Source: an uncultured beta proteobacterium (GTDB taxonomy: Bacteria > Pseudomonadota > Gammaproteobacteria > Burkholderiales > SG8-39). Taken from it: DNA of 6,277 bases. Positions 1 through 5,984 of this stretch are shown one piece after another. The stretch's first letter is position 1. Every line of letters starts with the position of its first letter. Location of the stretch: the NCBI GenBank assembly GCA_902826155.1, contig CADEDU010000129.1, positions 7,907-14,183 of the forward strand, written 5' to 3'. A program made the translations under genes and the position numbers. The notes below the pieces were generated by a model. The model worked only from the letters and a program-made list of their open reading frames with translations, did no database searches and had not been told where the DNA came from.

Positions 1-336
1 TTGAAGGCGGGCAAGGTGCATCTGCTGGCGGTGGCGAGTCCGCAGCGCACGCGCCAGGCGCCCGATGTGCCCACGTTCGAGGAGCTCGGCGTGAAGGACG
101 TGCTGCTCGTTCCGTCGGTTGCCGCGCTCGCGCCGGCAGGTACCCCGGCGCCGATCGTCGCCAAGCTCGCCGCCGAGATGCGCAACGCCGTGCAGCACCC
201 CGAAGCCGTGAAACGATTCGAGGGCCTGGGGATCGATCCGATCGGCAGCTCGCCCGAGGCGTACGCGCGGCAGCTCGCCGCAGACATCGCGAGCTTCGCG
301 CAAGCGGTGAAGATTTCCGGAGCGAAGGCCGACTAG
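1..336 (+). CDS. TctC/Bug-family tricarboxylate-type solute-binding protein, C-terminal fragment (5' end outside the window)
   Basis: This is the last 111 or so codons of a periplasmic receptor of the tripartite tricarboxylate transporter (TctC, or Bug) family, which binds small carboxylates or related solutes for a TctAB membrane partner. Visible family signatures are the AGKVHLLAVASPQR stretch near the fragment start, PDVPTFEELGV, the LAPAGTPAPIVAKL segment, and the closing GIDPIGSSPEAYARQLAADI helix. The family is normally about 320-330 residues, so roughly the last third is present. The first codon, TTG, aligns with an internal Leu of the family, so it is not a start; the gene continues upstream. 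It ends with TAG at 334-336, facing the stop of the MetE-like gene with 10 bases between them. Many Bug receptors are orphans without tctAB nearby; whether that holds here cannot be seen. The ligand is unknown. Confidence 0.93.
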   Translation: MKAGKVHLLAVASPQRTRQAPDVPTFEELGVKDVLLVPSVAALAPAGTPAPIVAKLAAEMRNAVQHPEAVKRFEGLGIDPIGSSPEAYARQLAADIASFAQAVKISGAKAD

Positions 337-346
337 CAGGCGCCGC

Positions 347-1489
347 TCATCCCCACACCTCGCGCGCCGTCTCGACGATCAACGCCAGCTTCTTGCGCTC
401 GTCGTCCACCGTGACCGGATTGCCCATGAAGTTGCTGGCGAATCCGCACTGCGGACTCAGACACAGGCAATCGCGCTGCAGGTACTTGCCCGCCTCGTCG
501 ATCCGCCGCTTCAGCGCGTCTTTCGATTCGAGCAGTGGCGTCTTGGTCGACACCAGCCCGAGCACCACGGTCTTGCCCTTGGGCACATTGCGTAGCGGCC
601 GAAAATCGCCGGCGCGCTCGCTGTCGTACTCCATGAAGTAGTTCTGGATGTCGAGATTCTTGAATACGACATCACTCACGAACTCGTAGCCGCCCGAGCC
701 CATCCACTTGCCACGATTGTTGCCGCGGCACATGTGCATGCCCACGGTGACGCCCGCTGGCACGCCCGCCACCAATCGGTTGAGCACGCTCGCGTAGGTC
801 TCGATCAGCTTGTGCGGATCGTCGCCCCGTGCGCGGAGCGCCTCCTGCCCGCGCGGATCGCACACCAGCGGGAACGTCACGTCGTCGATCTGCACGTAGT
901 TGCAGCCTAGCGCGTGCAGATCACGGATCTCGGCCTGCCAGATCGCAATCGCGTCGTCCCAGAACGCCTCCAGGTCGGGATAGGCCTGCCGATCGATCAC
1001 TTCGCGCCCGCCCCAGAAATGCAGCATGGTGGGCGACGGGATGCTCATCTTCGGCGTACGCGCCGTGAGCGCTTTCAGGTACTTGAAGTGCTCGGTGAAG
1101 ATGCCGCCCTTGCGCTCCAGCTTGCCGTGCACCTGGACCAGATGACCAGGCAGCTTCTCCACGCCGTTGGCATCCTCGAACGGCAGCGCCATCGAGATCG
1201 CCTTCGATGCATCCACGAAGGTAATGCTCGTGCCACCGAGCGCAAGCACGAAATCCTGGTACCACGAGCGACGCCGAAATTCGCCGTCGGTGATCACCTG
1301 CAGGCCCGCGTCCTCCTGCAGCTTCACCACATCGCGAATCGACTCGTCCTCGATGCCGCGCAGCTCGTCGTAGAGCGTCGAGCGGCTCACCGTGCGGTAC
1401 TGATCGCCTTCGAGCGCGGCGCGTGCTTTGGTCAGCTTCTCGGGGCGCAACAGACTGCCGATGTGCTCGGCGCGGAATGGCGGGGGCAT
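347..1489 (-). CDS. Stand-alone cobalamin-independent methionine synthase (MetE) C-terminal-domain family protein, YxjG/YxjH-like
   Basis: The 380-residue protein has the TIM-barrel catalytic half of MetE without the N-terminal duplicated barrel of full-length MetE (about 750 residues). In order: the opening RAEHIGSLLRP (6-16), a TDGEFRR motif (68-73), the QIDDVTFP segment (200-207), and a zinc site formed by H252 and C254 (MHMCRGN), E287 (FMEYD) and C348 (SPQCGF), matching His641, Cys643, Glu665 and Cys726 of E. coli MetE. An intact zinc site implies thiol activation and methyl or alkyl transfer, probably to homocysteine or a similar thiol. The methyl donor is unknown, because proteins of this architecture lack the folate-binding N-terminal half. 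It acts in the cytoplasm. ATG at 1489 is preceded by a weak GAAGCGAG site (plus-strand 1496-1503). The gene is monocistronic as far as seen, divergent from the ABC operon and convergent with tctC. A role in methionine synthesis, thiol recycling or a catabolic transfer cannot be decided from the sequence. Confidence 0.88.
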   Translation of the reverse strand: MPPPFRAEHIGSLLRPEKLTKARAALEGDQYRTVSRSTLYDELRGIEDESIRDVVKLQEDAGLQVITDGEFRRRSWYQDFVLALGGTSITFVDASKAISMALPFEDANGVEKLPGHLVQVHGKLERKGGIFTEHFKYLKALTARTPKMSIPSPTMLHFWGGREVIDRQAYPDLEAFWDDAIAIWQAEIRDLHALGCNYVQIDDVTFPLVCDPRGQEALRARGDDPHKLIETYASVLNRLVAGVPAGVTVGMHMCRGNNRGKWMGSGGYEFVSDVVFKNLDIQNYFMEYDSERAGDFRPLRNVPKGKTVVLGLVSTKTPLLESKDALKRRIDEAGKYLQRDCLCLSPQCGFASNFMGNPVTVDDERKKLALIVETAREVWG

Positions 1490-1556
1490 AGCGAACTCGC
1501 TTCGTGGTGGTTCGAGCTTGAATCATGCCTGCGACTAGTATCGCCCAGCACCAGCC

Positions 1557-1597
1557 CGGTGCGCATCCAAACCCAGAGCGTGCAATCGCGGTGCGCA
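1557..1597. repeat. Nine-base direct repeat CGGTGCGCA, two copies 32 bases apart
   Basis: CGGTGCGCA occurs at 1557-1565 and again at 1589-1597, start to start 32 bases, close to three turns of B-DNA. Each copy includes the self-complementary hexamer TGCGCA, so each could hold a symmetric protein contact. The pair lies 68-108 bases upstream of the MetE-like start. A regulator site is an inference only; in GC-rich DNA such a repeat can occur by chance. Confidence 0.35.
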
Positions 1598-1656
1598 ATT
1601 AAGTGCAGGTGACACGCGCAGGGGACGCAATGAAGCCTCGCCGCAATCAAGCACCC

Positions 1657-1679
1657 CGCGCGCTCCAACACTGCGCGCG
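1657..1679. repeat. GC-only inverted repeat able to form a 7-bp stem with a 9-base loop
   Basis: CGCGCGC at 1657-1663 is the exact reverse complement of GCGCGCG at 1673-1679, with TCCAACACT as the loop. It ends seven bases before the candidate -35 box of the ABC operon. No run of T follows on either strand, so it is not a standard intrinsic terminator. It may insulate the two divergent units or be a protein site, or may simply reflect GC-rich composition. Confidence 0.35.
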
Positions 1680-1685
1680 TTCCGA

Positions 1686-1713
1686 TTGACAACCAGGGAG
1701 ATCGCGGACTAAT
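1686..1713 (+). promoter_or_regulatory. Candidate sigma70-type promoter for the ABC transporter operon
   Basis: A perfect TTGACA -35 hexamer (1686-1691) is followed after 16 bases by ACTAAT (1708-1713), which matches TATAAT at four of six positions including the key final T. The region is more AT-rich than its surroundings. Transcription would start near 1720, giving a leader of about 100 bases before the ATG at 1820. The assignment rests on consensus match and position only. Confidence 0.5.
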
Positions 1714-1742
1714 TTGAATTGCGGACTGACCCAAGCACCGTG

Positions 1743-1765
1743 ATTCGCGACTGAATGCGATCGCA
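1743..1765. promoter_or_regulatory. Overlapping palindromes, possible operator in the ABC operon leader
   Basis: Two symmetric elements share one base: ATTC-N6-GAAT (1743-1756) and the perfect 10-base palindrome TGCGATCGCA (1756-1765). They lie about 30-50 bases downstream of the candidate -10 box, a position where a repressor could block transcription. No regulator gene is in the window to pair with them, so operator function is inferred. Confidence 0.35.
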
Positions 1766-1805
1766 AACAACACCCGCAAGCAGCGCCCGACTGAACACCA
1801 CAAGC

Positions 1806-1811
1806 AAAGGA
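1806..1811 (+). promoter_or_regulatory. Ribosome binding site for the substrate-binding protein gene
   Basis: AAAGGA lies eight bases before the ATG at 1820. A second purine patch, GAGGA (1813-1817), is too close to the start to serve well. The site supports ATG 1820, which also gives an intact signal peptide. Confidence 0.6.
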
Positions 1812-1819
1812 CGAGGACC

Positions 1820-2872
1820 ATGGGTCGAGTTTGGCAGACAGCTCCCGCTTGGAGCGCGCTACGGCTGTGGTCGGCAGCGTTCGCCGCCACCGCCCTGCTG
1901 GTGCTCATCGCGGCAGCGAGCCCCGCACTAGCCCAGCCCTCCCAGCAGGTCACCCTGCGCCTCGACTGGCTCTTCCAGGGCCCCAACTCCGGTTTCGTCG
2001 CCGCACGCGAGAAGGGCTACTACAAGGAAGTCGGGCTGGACGTCACGATCGCCGCAGGCAAGGGCTCGGTGAACACGGCGCAACTGGTAGCGAGCAAGTC
2101 GGACATGTTCGGCTACTCCGACGGGTACGTGATCGGCGCGAGCGTCGCCAACGGTATGCCAATCCGCATGGTCGCCAACATCACGCGGCGCACGCCCACG
2201 GCGGTCATCGTTATGGAGGAATCGGGCATCAAGAGCGCCAAGGATCTGGTCGGCAAGACCGTCGGCATTCCTCCCGGTGGTGGACCGTTTCACCAGTGGC
2301 CCGCCTATCTCAAGGGCTGCGGCATCGACGGCGACAAGGTCAAAGTCGCGGGCATGGATCCGGCCACCGCACCGACTGCGCTCATCCAGGGCCGGGTCGA
2401 CGGCATCGTCGGGTTCGTCAACGGCTTCGTGCCGCTCGTCGAAGGTCGCAGCGGCAAAAAGACCCGGTACTTCCCATACGCGGATTGCGGCGTCTCCAAC
2501 GTGAGTCTGGGCATCATCACCCACAACGATCTCATCAAAGAAAATCCCGATCTCGTCCGCCGCTTCGTGGCGGCGAGCATGAAGGGTTTTCTGTACGTGA
2601 CCAAGAACACCAAAGAAGCCGGCCAGCTCGTCAAGAAGTACCTCGAGACGGTCAATCCGGAGATCGCGACACGCGAACTCGAGCTGTCGCTCGATTTCTT
2701 CGTGACGCCTAATACGCAGGGCAAACCGCTGGGCTGGATGTCGGACAAAGACTGGGCCGATACCGTCCGCATCCTCAAGGAATACGGTGGCGTCAAGACG
2801 GCACTCGACCCCGCGCAGGTCTACACCAACGACTTCGTACCCACCGATGCGGCGTACAACTTCTCGCGCTGA
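1820..2872 (+). CDS. ABC transporter periplasmic substrate-binding protein, NMT1/THI5-like (ThiY/SsuA superfamily)
   Basis: This 350-residue exported receptor captures a small molecule for the ATPase and permease encoded directly downstream. The N-terminus is a signal peptide: an Arg at 16, a hydrophobic core about 18-33, and a likely signal peptidase I cleavage after SPALA (38/39); there is no lipobox Cys. The mature protein starts with VTLRLDWLFQGPNSGF (44-59) and AREKGYYKEVGLDV (62-75), hallmark NMT1 motifs, followed by the lobe pattern SAKDLVGKTVGIPPGGG (139-155) and ALIQGRVDGIVGF (187-199). The CCCFC iron motif of yeast Thi5 HMP synthases is absent, so it is a receptor, not that enzyme. 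Only two Cys remain, C167 and C223, possible disulfide partners. The nearest described subfamily by motif is pyrimidine-precursor binding (ThiY), but relatives bind sulfonates, taurine or aromatics, and no thiamine genes are nearby. The ligand is not assigned. It is the first gene of the operon. Confidence 0.9.
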   Translation: MGRVWQTAPAWSALRLWSAAFAATALLVLIAAASPALAQPSQQVTLRLDWLFQGPNSGFVAAREKGYYKEVGLDVTIAAGKGSVNTAQLVASKSDMFGYSDGYVIGASVANGMPIRMVANITRRTPTAVIVMEESGIKSAKDLVGKTVGIPPGGGPFHQWPAYLKGCGIDGDKVKVAGMDPATAPTALIQGRVDGIVGFVNGFVPLVEGRSGKKTRYFPYADCGVSNVSLGIITHNDLIKENPDLVRRFVAASMKGFLYVTKNTKEAGQLVKKYLETVNPEIATRELELSLDFFVTPNTQGKPLGWMSDKDWADTVRILKEYGGVKTALDPAQVYTNDFVPTDAAYNFSR

Positions 2873-2916
2873 TCGATCGCCTGCATACGTACAGATTCGC
2901 GCCTGATCCTCGACCC

Positions 2917-3732
2917 GTGAGCACCATCAGCCTCGAGGCGACCCGCGTCAGCAAGATCTATCCGACCCGCGAAGGTCCGGTTCGCGCGCTGCATGACTTT
3001 TCCATCACCGCCAACGAGGCCGAGTTCATCTCGATTCTCGGCCCGAGCGGATGCGGCAAGAGCACGTTCCTGTTGATCGCCGCTGGCTTGCAGCCGAAGT
3101 CCAGCGGATCGGTGCGCATCAATGGACGCGAGGTCAACCGTCCGATCACCGACGTCGGCATCGTGTTCCAGTCCGACGTGCTGCTCGAGTGGCGCACCGC
3201 GATTCAGAACGTGATGCTGCAAGCCGAAGCGCGCGGTCTGGATCGCGCCGCACTCGACAAGCGCGCACGCGAGTTGCTGGGCTCGGTCGGTCTGGGCGAT
3301 TTCATGAATCGCCTGCCGCACGAATTGTCCGGCGGCATGCGCCAGCGCGTGGCGATCTGCCGGGCGCTCGTGCACAACCCGCCGCTGCTCATGATGGACG
3401 AGCCGTTCGGCGCGCTCGATGCGCTCACCCGTGATCAGATGGCGCTCGATCTGCAACAGCTGTGGAACGAGCGGCGCATGACGGTGCTCTTCATCACGCA
3501 CAGCGTCCAGGAAGCGGTGTTCCTGTCCGATCGCATCGTCGTGATGACGCCTCGGCCCGGCAAGGTCGACCGGATCATCGACATCGAGCTGCCGCGGCCG
3601 CGCACCATGGCGATGCGCGACACCCCGCAGTTCGCCGCCTACACCCGACAGATCCTCGATCTGTTCGTCGCGCGCGGCGTGTTGAAGGAACACTCGACGA
3701 AGAATCGCTCGACGAAGGAAAACGCGGCATGA
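2917..3732 (+). CDS. ABC transporter ATP-binding protein (SsuB/TauB/ThiZ-like)
   Basis: The 271-residue cytoplasmic ATPase powers import through the adjoining permease. All nucleotide-binding motifs are intact: Walker A GPSGCGKST (42-50), Q-loop Gln85 in VFQSD, signature LSGGMRQR (137-144), Walker B LLMMDEP (157-163) with catalytic Glu162, D-loop GALD (165-168) and switch His195 (ITHS). The length is normal for the nitrate/sulfonate/taurine family. The start is GTG 2917: it yields the usual first strand ISLEATRVSKIY, and no ATG, GTG or TTG lies in frame between the preceding stop and this codon. There is no recognisable Shine-Dalgarno sequence before it, unlike the other genes of the operon. 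It follows the receptor gene by 44 bases and its TGA overlaps the permease ATG. The hydrophilic tail after residue 258 contains a near-repeated peptide, STKNRSTKEN, encoded by a short tandem repeat. Confidence 0.93.
   Translation: MSTISLEATRVSKIYPTREGPVRALHDFSITANEAEFISILGPSGCGKSTFLLIAAGLQPKSSGSVRINGREVNRPITDVGIVFQSDVLLEWRTAIQNVMLQAEARGLDRAALDKRARELLGSVGLGDFMNRLPHELSGGMRQRVAICRALVHNPPLLMMDEPFGALDALTRDQMALDLQQLWNERRMTVLFITHSVQEAVFLSDRIVVMTPRPGKVDRIIDIELPRPRTMAMRDTPQFAAYTRQILDLFVARGVLKEHSTKNRSTKENAA
3693..3722 (+). repeat. Fifteen-base tandem repeat at the 3' end of the ATPase gene, carrying the permease ribosome binding site
   Basis: CTCGACGAAG occurs at 3693-3702 and 3708-3717, a period of exactly 15 bases (five codons), so the frame is kept and the peptide reads STKNR then STKEN. 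The second copy runs into GAAGGAA (3714-3720), which lies eight bases before the permease ATG at 3729 and is a good Shine-Dalgarno site. The first copy has GAAGAA instead. Confidence 0.6.
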
Positions 3733-4616
3733 CGCCGCCCTCCGGCGCCCCCACGTCGCCCGCGGCGATCGACTCCATCGATGACATCGCCGTCGTCGAA
3801 GAAAGGGTGCAACGCGCGCTGCAGAAGAACTTCGCGCGCTCGCGCGTGCTGGCGATCGTCTATCCGGTGGCAACGCTGGTCTTGATCATCGCGCTGTGGG
3901 AGATCCTGGTGCCGCTGCTCAAGGTGCCGGATTGGCTGGTGCCGCGGCCGAGCGCGGTGGCGGCGATGATGATCGAGAAGGCCGCGTTCCTGACCAACCA
4001 CGGCTGGATCACCACCAAAGCGATCGTGCTCGGTTTCGCGCTCAGCGTGCTGGTTGGCGTGCCGCTCGCGCTGGCGGTTTATGCCTCCCCGTTCTTCGCT
4101 CGCGCGGTGTATCCGCTGTTGGTGGCCTCCCAAGCCGTGCCCAAGACCGCAATCGCCCCGCTCTTCGTGATCTGGCTCGGTTTCGGCATTCTTCCGAAGA
4201 TCCTGATCGCGTTTCTCATCGCGTTCTTCGCGATCGTGATCAGCACGGTGGTGGGGCTCTCCTCGATCCAGCCCGAGAAGATCTACCTGGCCCGGTCGAT
4301 GGGCATGAGCCCGGCGATGACGTTCTTCAAGGTCCGCCTGCCATACGCGCTACCCTCGATCTTCGGTGGACTCAAAGTCGGCATCACGCTGGCAGTCGTG
4401 GGCACCGTCGTCGGCGAGTTCGTCGGCTCCGATTCCGGGCTTGGCTATCTGCTGCTGCTCGCCAACGGCAACATGGACACCCCGCTCTTGTTCGCCGGAT
4501 TCGTCGCGCTCACGATCATCGGCGGCGTGCTGTTCCTCATCGTCGAGTTCGCCGAACGTCTGGCCATTCCGTGGCATACCTCGCAACGGACCACCGCACC
4601 GCAAGAGTCGCTGTAG
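3729..4616 (+). CDS. ABC transporter permease (SsuC/TauC/ThiX-like, BPD_transp_1)
   Basis: The 295-residue inner-membrane channel subunit works with the preceding ATPase and receptor. The hydrophobic pattern supports six membrane segments, roughly at residues 38-62, 95-118, 126-149, 155-178, 215-235 and 252-275, after a charged cytoplasmic N-terminal tail of about 36 residues. The coupling (EAA) loop that docks on the ATPase is visible as EKIYLARSMGMSP then FFKVRLPYALPSIFGGLKVG (183-218), with the conserved Gly at 192. The ATG at 3729 is chosen because it has a GAAGGAA site eight bases upstream and overlaps the ATPase stop as ATGA, a translational coupling arrangement; longer in-frame extension upstream would lie inside the ATPase gene and lacks family similarity. 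Two such subunits would form the channel, probably as a homodimer because only one permease gene is present. The substrate is unknown. Confidence 0.92.
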   Translation: MTPPSGAPTSPAAIDSIDDIAVVEERVQRALQKNFARSRVLAIVYPVATLVLIIALWEILVPLLKVPDWLVPRPSAVAAMMIEKAAFLTNHGWITTKAIVLGFALSVLVGVPLALAVYASPFFARAVYPLLVASQAVPKTAIAPLFVIWLGFGILPKILIAFLIAFFAIVISTVVGLSSIQPEKIYLARSMGMSPAMTFFKVRLPYALPSIFGGLKVGITLAVVGTVVGEFVGSDSGLGYLLLLANGNMDTPLLFAGFVALTIIGGVLFLIVEFAERLAIPWHTSQRTTAPQESL

Positions 4617-4626
4617 CGAAGCATCG

Positions 4627-4633
4627 AAGGAGG
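4627..4633 (+). promoter_or_regulatory. Strong Shine-Dalgarno site for the monooxygenase gene
   Basis: AAGGAGG, an ideal match to the 16S rRNA tail, lies seven bases before the ATG at 4641. It is the strongest ribosome binding site in the window and suggests the monooxygenase is translated well relative to the transporter genes. It also fixes the start. Confidence 0.8.
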
Positions 4634-4640
4634 CTGGCTC

Positions 4641-5969
4641 ATGTCGCACACGGAAGCGCTGCACCTGGCTGCCGACATATCGTTCATCCACACCGACCAT
4701 CTGTGGCGGCGCACCGGCTCCTGGGTCGGCTATCAGTTCTACGGCCCTGATTTCTACGAGGACCTCACCCGCACCGCCGCGCGCGGGGTGATGGACATGC
4801 TCTTCTTCGGCGATGCAGCCGAAACGCCGGAGATCTACGGCGGCGATTTCGCGGCAGCGGTGAAGCTCGGCGTGCGCTGGCCCAAGCACGACATGATGCC
4901 GATGGTGCCGCTGATGTCACGCGTGGCGCAGGGCATCGGCTTCGGGCTGACGATGTCGACCACCTATCACCATCCGTTCCATGTCGCGCGGCTGTTCAAT
5001 TCGCTCGATCACATCACCGGCGGTCGGATGGCGTGGAACGCCGTCACCGGTGCCTACAAGAACGAGGCCGCGAACTGGGGCTTCGATTCGATGGTCCTCA
5101 CCAAGGATCGCTACGATCGGGCACGCGAGCATCTGAAGGTGGTGCAGGACCTATGGGCAACGGTGGAGCCCGATGCCATCCGCATGGATCGCGAGGGCGG
5201 CGTGTTCGCCGATCCGGCCAAGATTCATCTGCTCAATCACGAGGGCGAGTACTACAAGGTGCGCGGCCCGCTGCCGACCATGCCTTCGCCGCAAGGGCGT
5301 CCGGTGATCGTGCAGGCCGGACAATCCGATGACGGCATGGACCTCGCCGCGCGCTACGCCGACATGCAGTTCGTACATCGCCGCTCCGATGCGAGCATCA
5401 AGGCGCACCGGGCCACGCTCGACGCGTTGCTGGCCAAGCACGGCCGCCAGCCGCGCGATCTGGGGTGTCTGTGGTCGGTGCGAGTGCAATCGGGCGAAAC
5501 CGAAGAAGAAGCCAAGGGCAAGGAACGCCATATGCTGGCGCAACTGCCACCCGATGCCGGGTTGATCGAGCTTTCGTTCTTCTATGCCACCGACTTCTCG
5601 AAGTTCCGACCCGACATGAAGCTCTCGGACGCCGCCGAAATGGTGCGATCACAGCAAGTGCACTGGGGCACGTTCGCCGAGCTCATGAAGACCGAGGATC
5701 CCGACATCCGCATCGAGGAGCTCGGCCGCAAGTTCATCGCCGAACGCACGCTCTACGTGGTCGGCACACCGAAGAAAGTCGTCGATCGCCTCGAAGAGAT
5801 TCATCACGCCGGCGGACGCAACGGCGGCATCATCCTCGCCAAGAACTTCCACGCGCCGGGCACGATTCGCGATTTTGTCGAGCTCGTGGTACCCGAACTG
5901 CAGCGGCGCGGACTCACCAAGAAGAAGTACGCGGGTGCGACCTTGCGCGCGAACCTGGTGGAAAACTAA
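4641..5969 (+). CDS. FMNH2-dependent monooxygenase, NtaA/SnaA/DszA family (bacterial luciferase-like)
   Basis: The 442-residue cytoplasmic enzyme belongs to the two-component flavin monooxygenases that use reduced FMN and O2 to attack chelators (NtaA, EmoA), sulfones (DszA) or other organic compounds. Family landmarks in order: MLFFGD (53-58), the STTYHHPFHVARLFNSLDH run (106-124), GGRMAWNAVTG (127-137), NWGFD (145-149), RYDRAREHLKVVQDLW (157-172), and GPLPTMPSPQGRPVIVQAG (209-227), which in the family frames the flavin phosphate site. The family usually has Ser in WNIVTS where this protein has Gly137. The length is typical for the family. The start ATG has an ideal AAGGAGG site, 24 bases after no more than a short gap from the permease stop, and the gene lies 15 bases before the decarboxylase-like gene. 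A partner flavin reductase is required and is not in the window. The substrate cannot be assigned, but placement after an importer suggests it acts on the imported compound. Confidence 0.92.
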   Translation: MSHTEALHLAADISFIHTDHLWRRTGSWVGYQFYGPDFYEDLTRTAARGVMDMLFFGDAAETPEIYGGDFAAAVKLGVRWPKHDMMPMVPLMSRVAQGIGFGLTMSTTYHHPFHVARLFNSLDHITGGRMAWNAVTGAYKNEAANWGFDSMVLTKDRYDRAREHLKVVQDLWATVEPDAIRMDREGGVFADPAKIHLLNHEGEYYKVRGPLPTMPSPQGRPVIVQAGQSDDGMDLAARYADMQFVHRRSDASIKAHRATLDALLAKHGRQPRDLGCLWSVRVQSGETEEEAKGKERHMLAQLPPDAGLIELSFFYATDFSKFRPDMKLSDAAEMVRSQQVHWGTFAELMKTEDPDIRIEELGRKFIAERTLYVVGTPKKVVDRLEEIHHAGGRNGGIILAKNFHAPGTIRDFVELVVPELQRRGLTKKKYAGATLRANLVEN

Positions 5970-5973
5970 CTGA

Positions 5974-5979
5974 AGGGAG
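5974..5979 (+). promoter_or_regulatory. Ribosome binding site of the decarboxylase-like gene
   Basis: AGGGAG within GAAGGGAGA lies five bases before ATG 5985, in the 15-base gap after the monooxygenase stop. It supports the start and, with no room for a promoter, cotranscription. Confidence 0.65.
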
Positions 5980-5984
5980 ATTCG

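Larger units (their letters stand above)
1490..1819. other. Divergent intergenic region between the MetE-like gene and the ABC operon
   Basis: This 330-base region separates two outward-facing genes and should carry both promoters. It holds no convincing gene. The half nearest the ABC operon (about 1680-1819) is visibly more AT-rich than the surrounding genes and contains the promoter candidate and palindromes listed separately. The half nearest the MetE-like gene has a 9-base direct repeat and a small inverted repeat, but no clear minus-strand promoter; a GATACT hexamer read on the minus strand has no good -35 partner. No TPP, FMN, SAM or cobalamin riboswitch consensus was recognised by eye. 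Confidence 0.75.

Noticed and set aside
1..3. TTG at position 1 as the start of the TctC-like gene
   Set aside because: The codon aligns with an interior Leu of the family, and only the C-terminal third would be made; the gene is cut by the window edge.
914..1612. Plus-strand open frame of 232 codons antisense to the MetE-like gene
   Set aside because: It covers the coding strand complement of a protein with a full zinc site and has no domain of its own; a shadow frame.
1657..1690. Intrinsic terminator at the GC-only stem
   Set aside because: No T run follows the stem on either strand, and no gene ends nearby.
1490..1819. TPP, FMN, SAM or cobalamin riboswitch in the divergent region
   Set aside because: None of the conserved core motifs, such as CTGAGA of TPP riboswitches, was found by eye; a covariance-model search would settle it.
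1928..2524. Minus-strand open frame of 198 codons inside the receptor gene
   Set aside because: Shadow frame rich in Asp, Arg, Ala and Val; the opposite strand encodes a clear NMT1 receptor.
1820..2872. Assignment of the receptor as a thiamine-precursor (HMP) protein or as a THI5 HMP synthase
   Set aside because: The CCCFC motif of the synthase is absent and no thiamine gene or TPP riboswitch is nearby. The downstream enzymes point to catabolism instead.
3462..3728. Upstream in-frame extension of the permease
   Set aside because: These codons lie within the ATPase gene in another frame and have no similarity to permeases. ATG 3729 has a good ribosome binding site and the ATGA overlap.
2821..3873. 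Long minus-strand open frame of 350 codons
   Set aside because: It lies opposite the ATPase gene, which has every ABC motif. Its translation is rich in Arg, Ala and His with no recognisable domain, as expected for a shadow frame in GC-rich DNA.
3896..4750. Plus-strand open frame of 284 codons overlapping the permease and monooxygenase
   Set aside because: It is out of frame with two clear genes, is Arg-rich and low in hydrophobic segments, and has no family signature.
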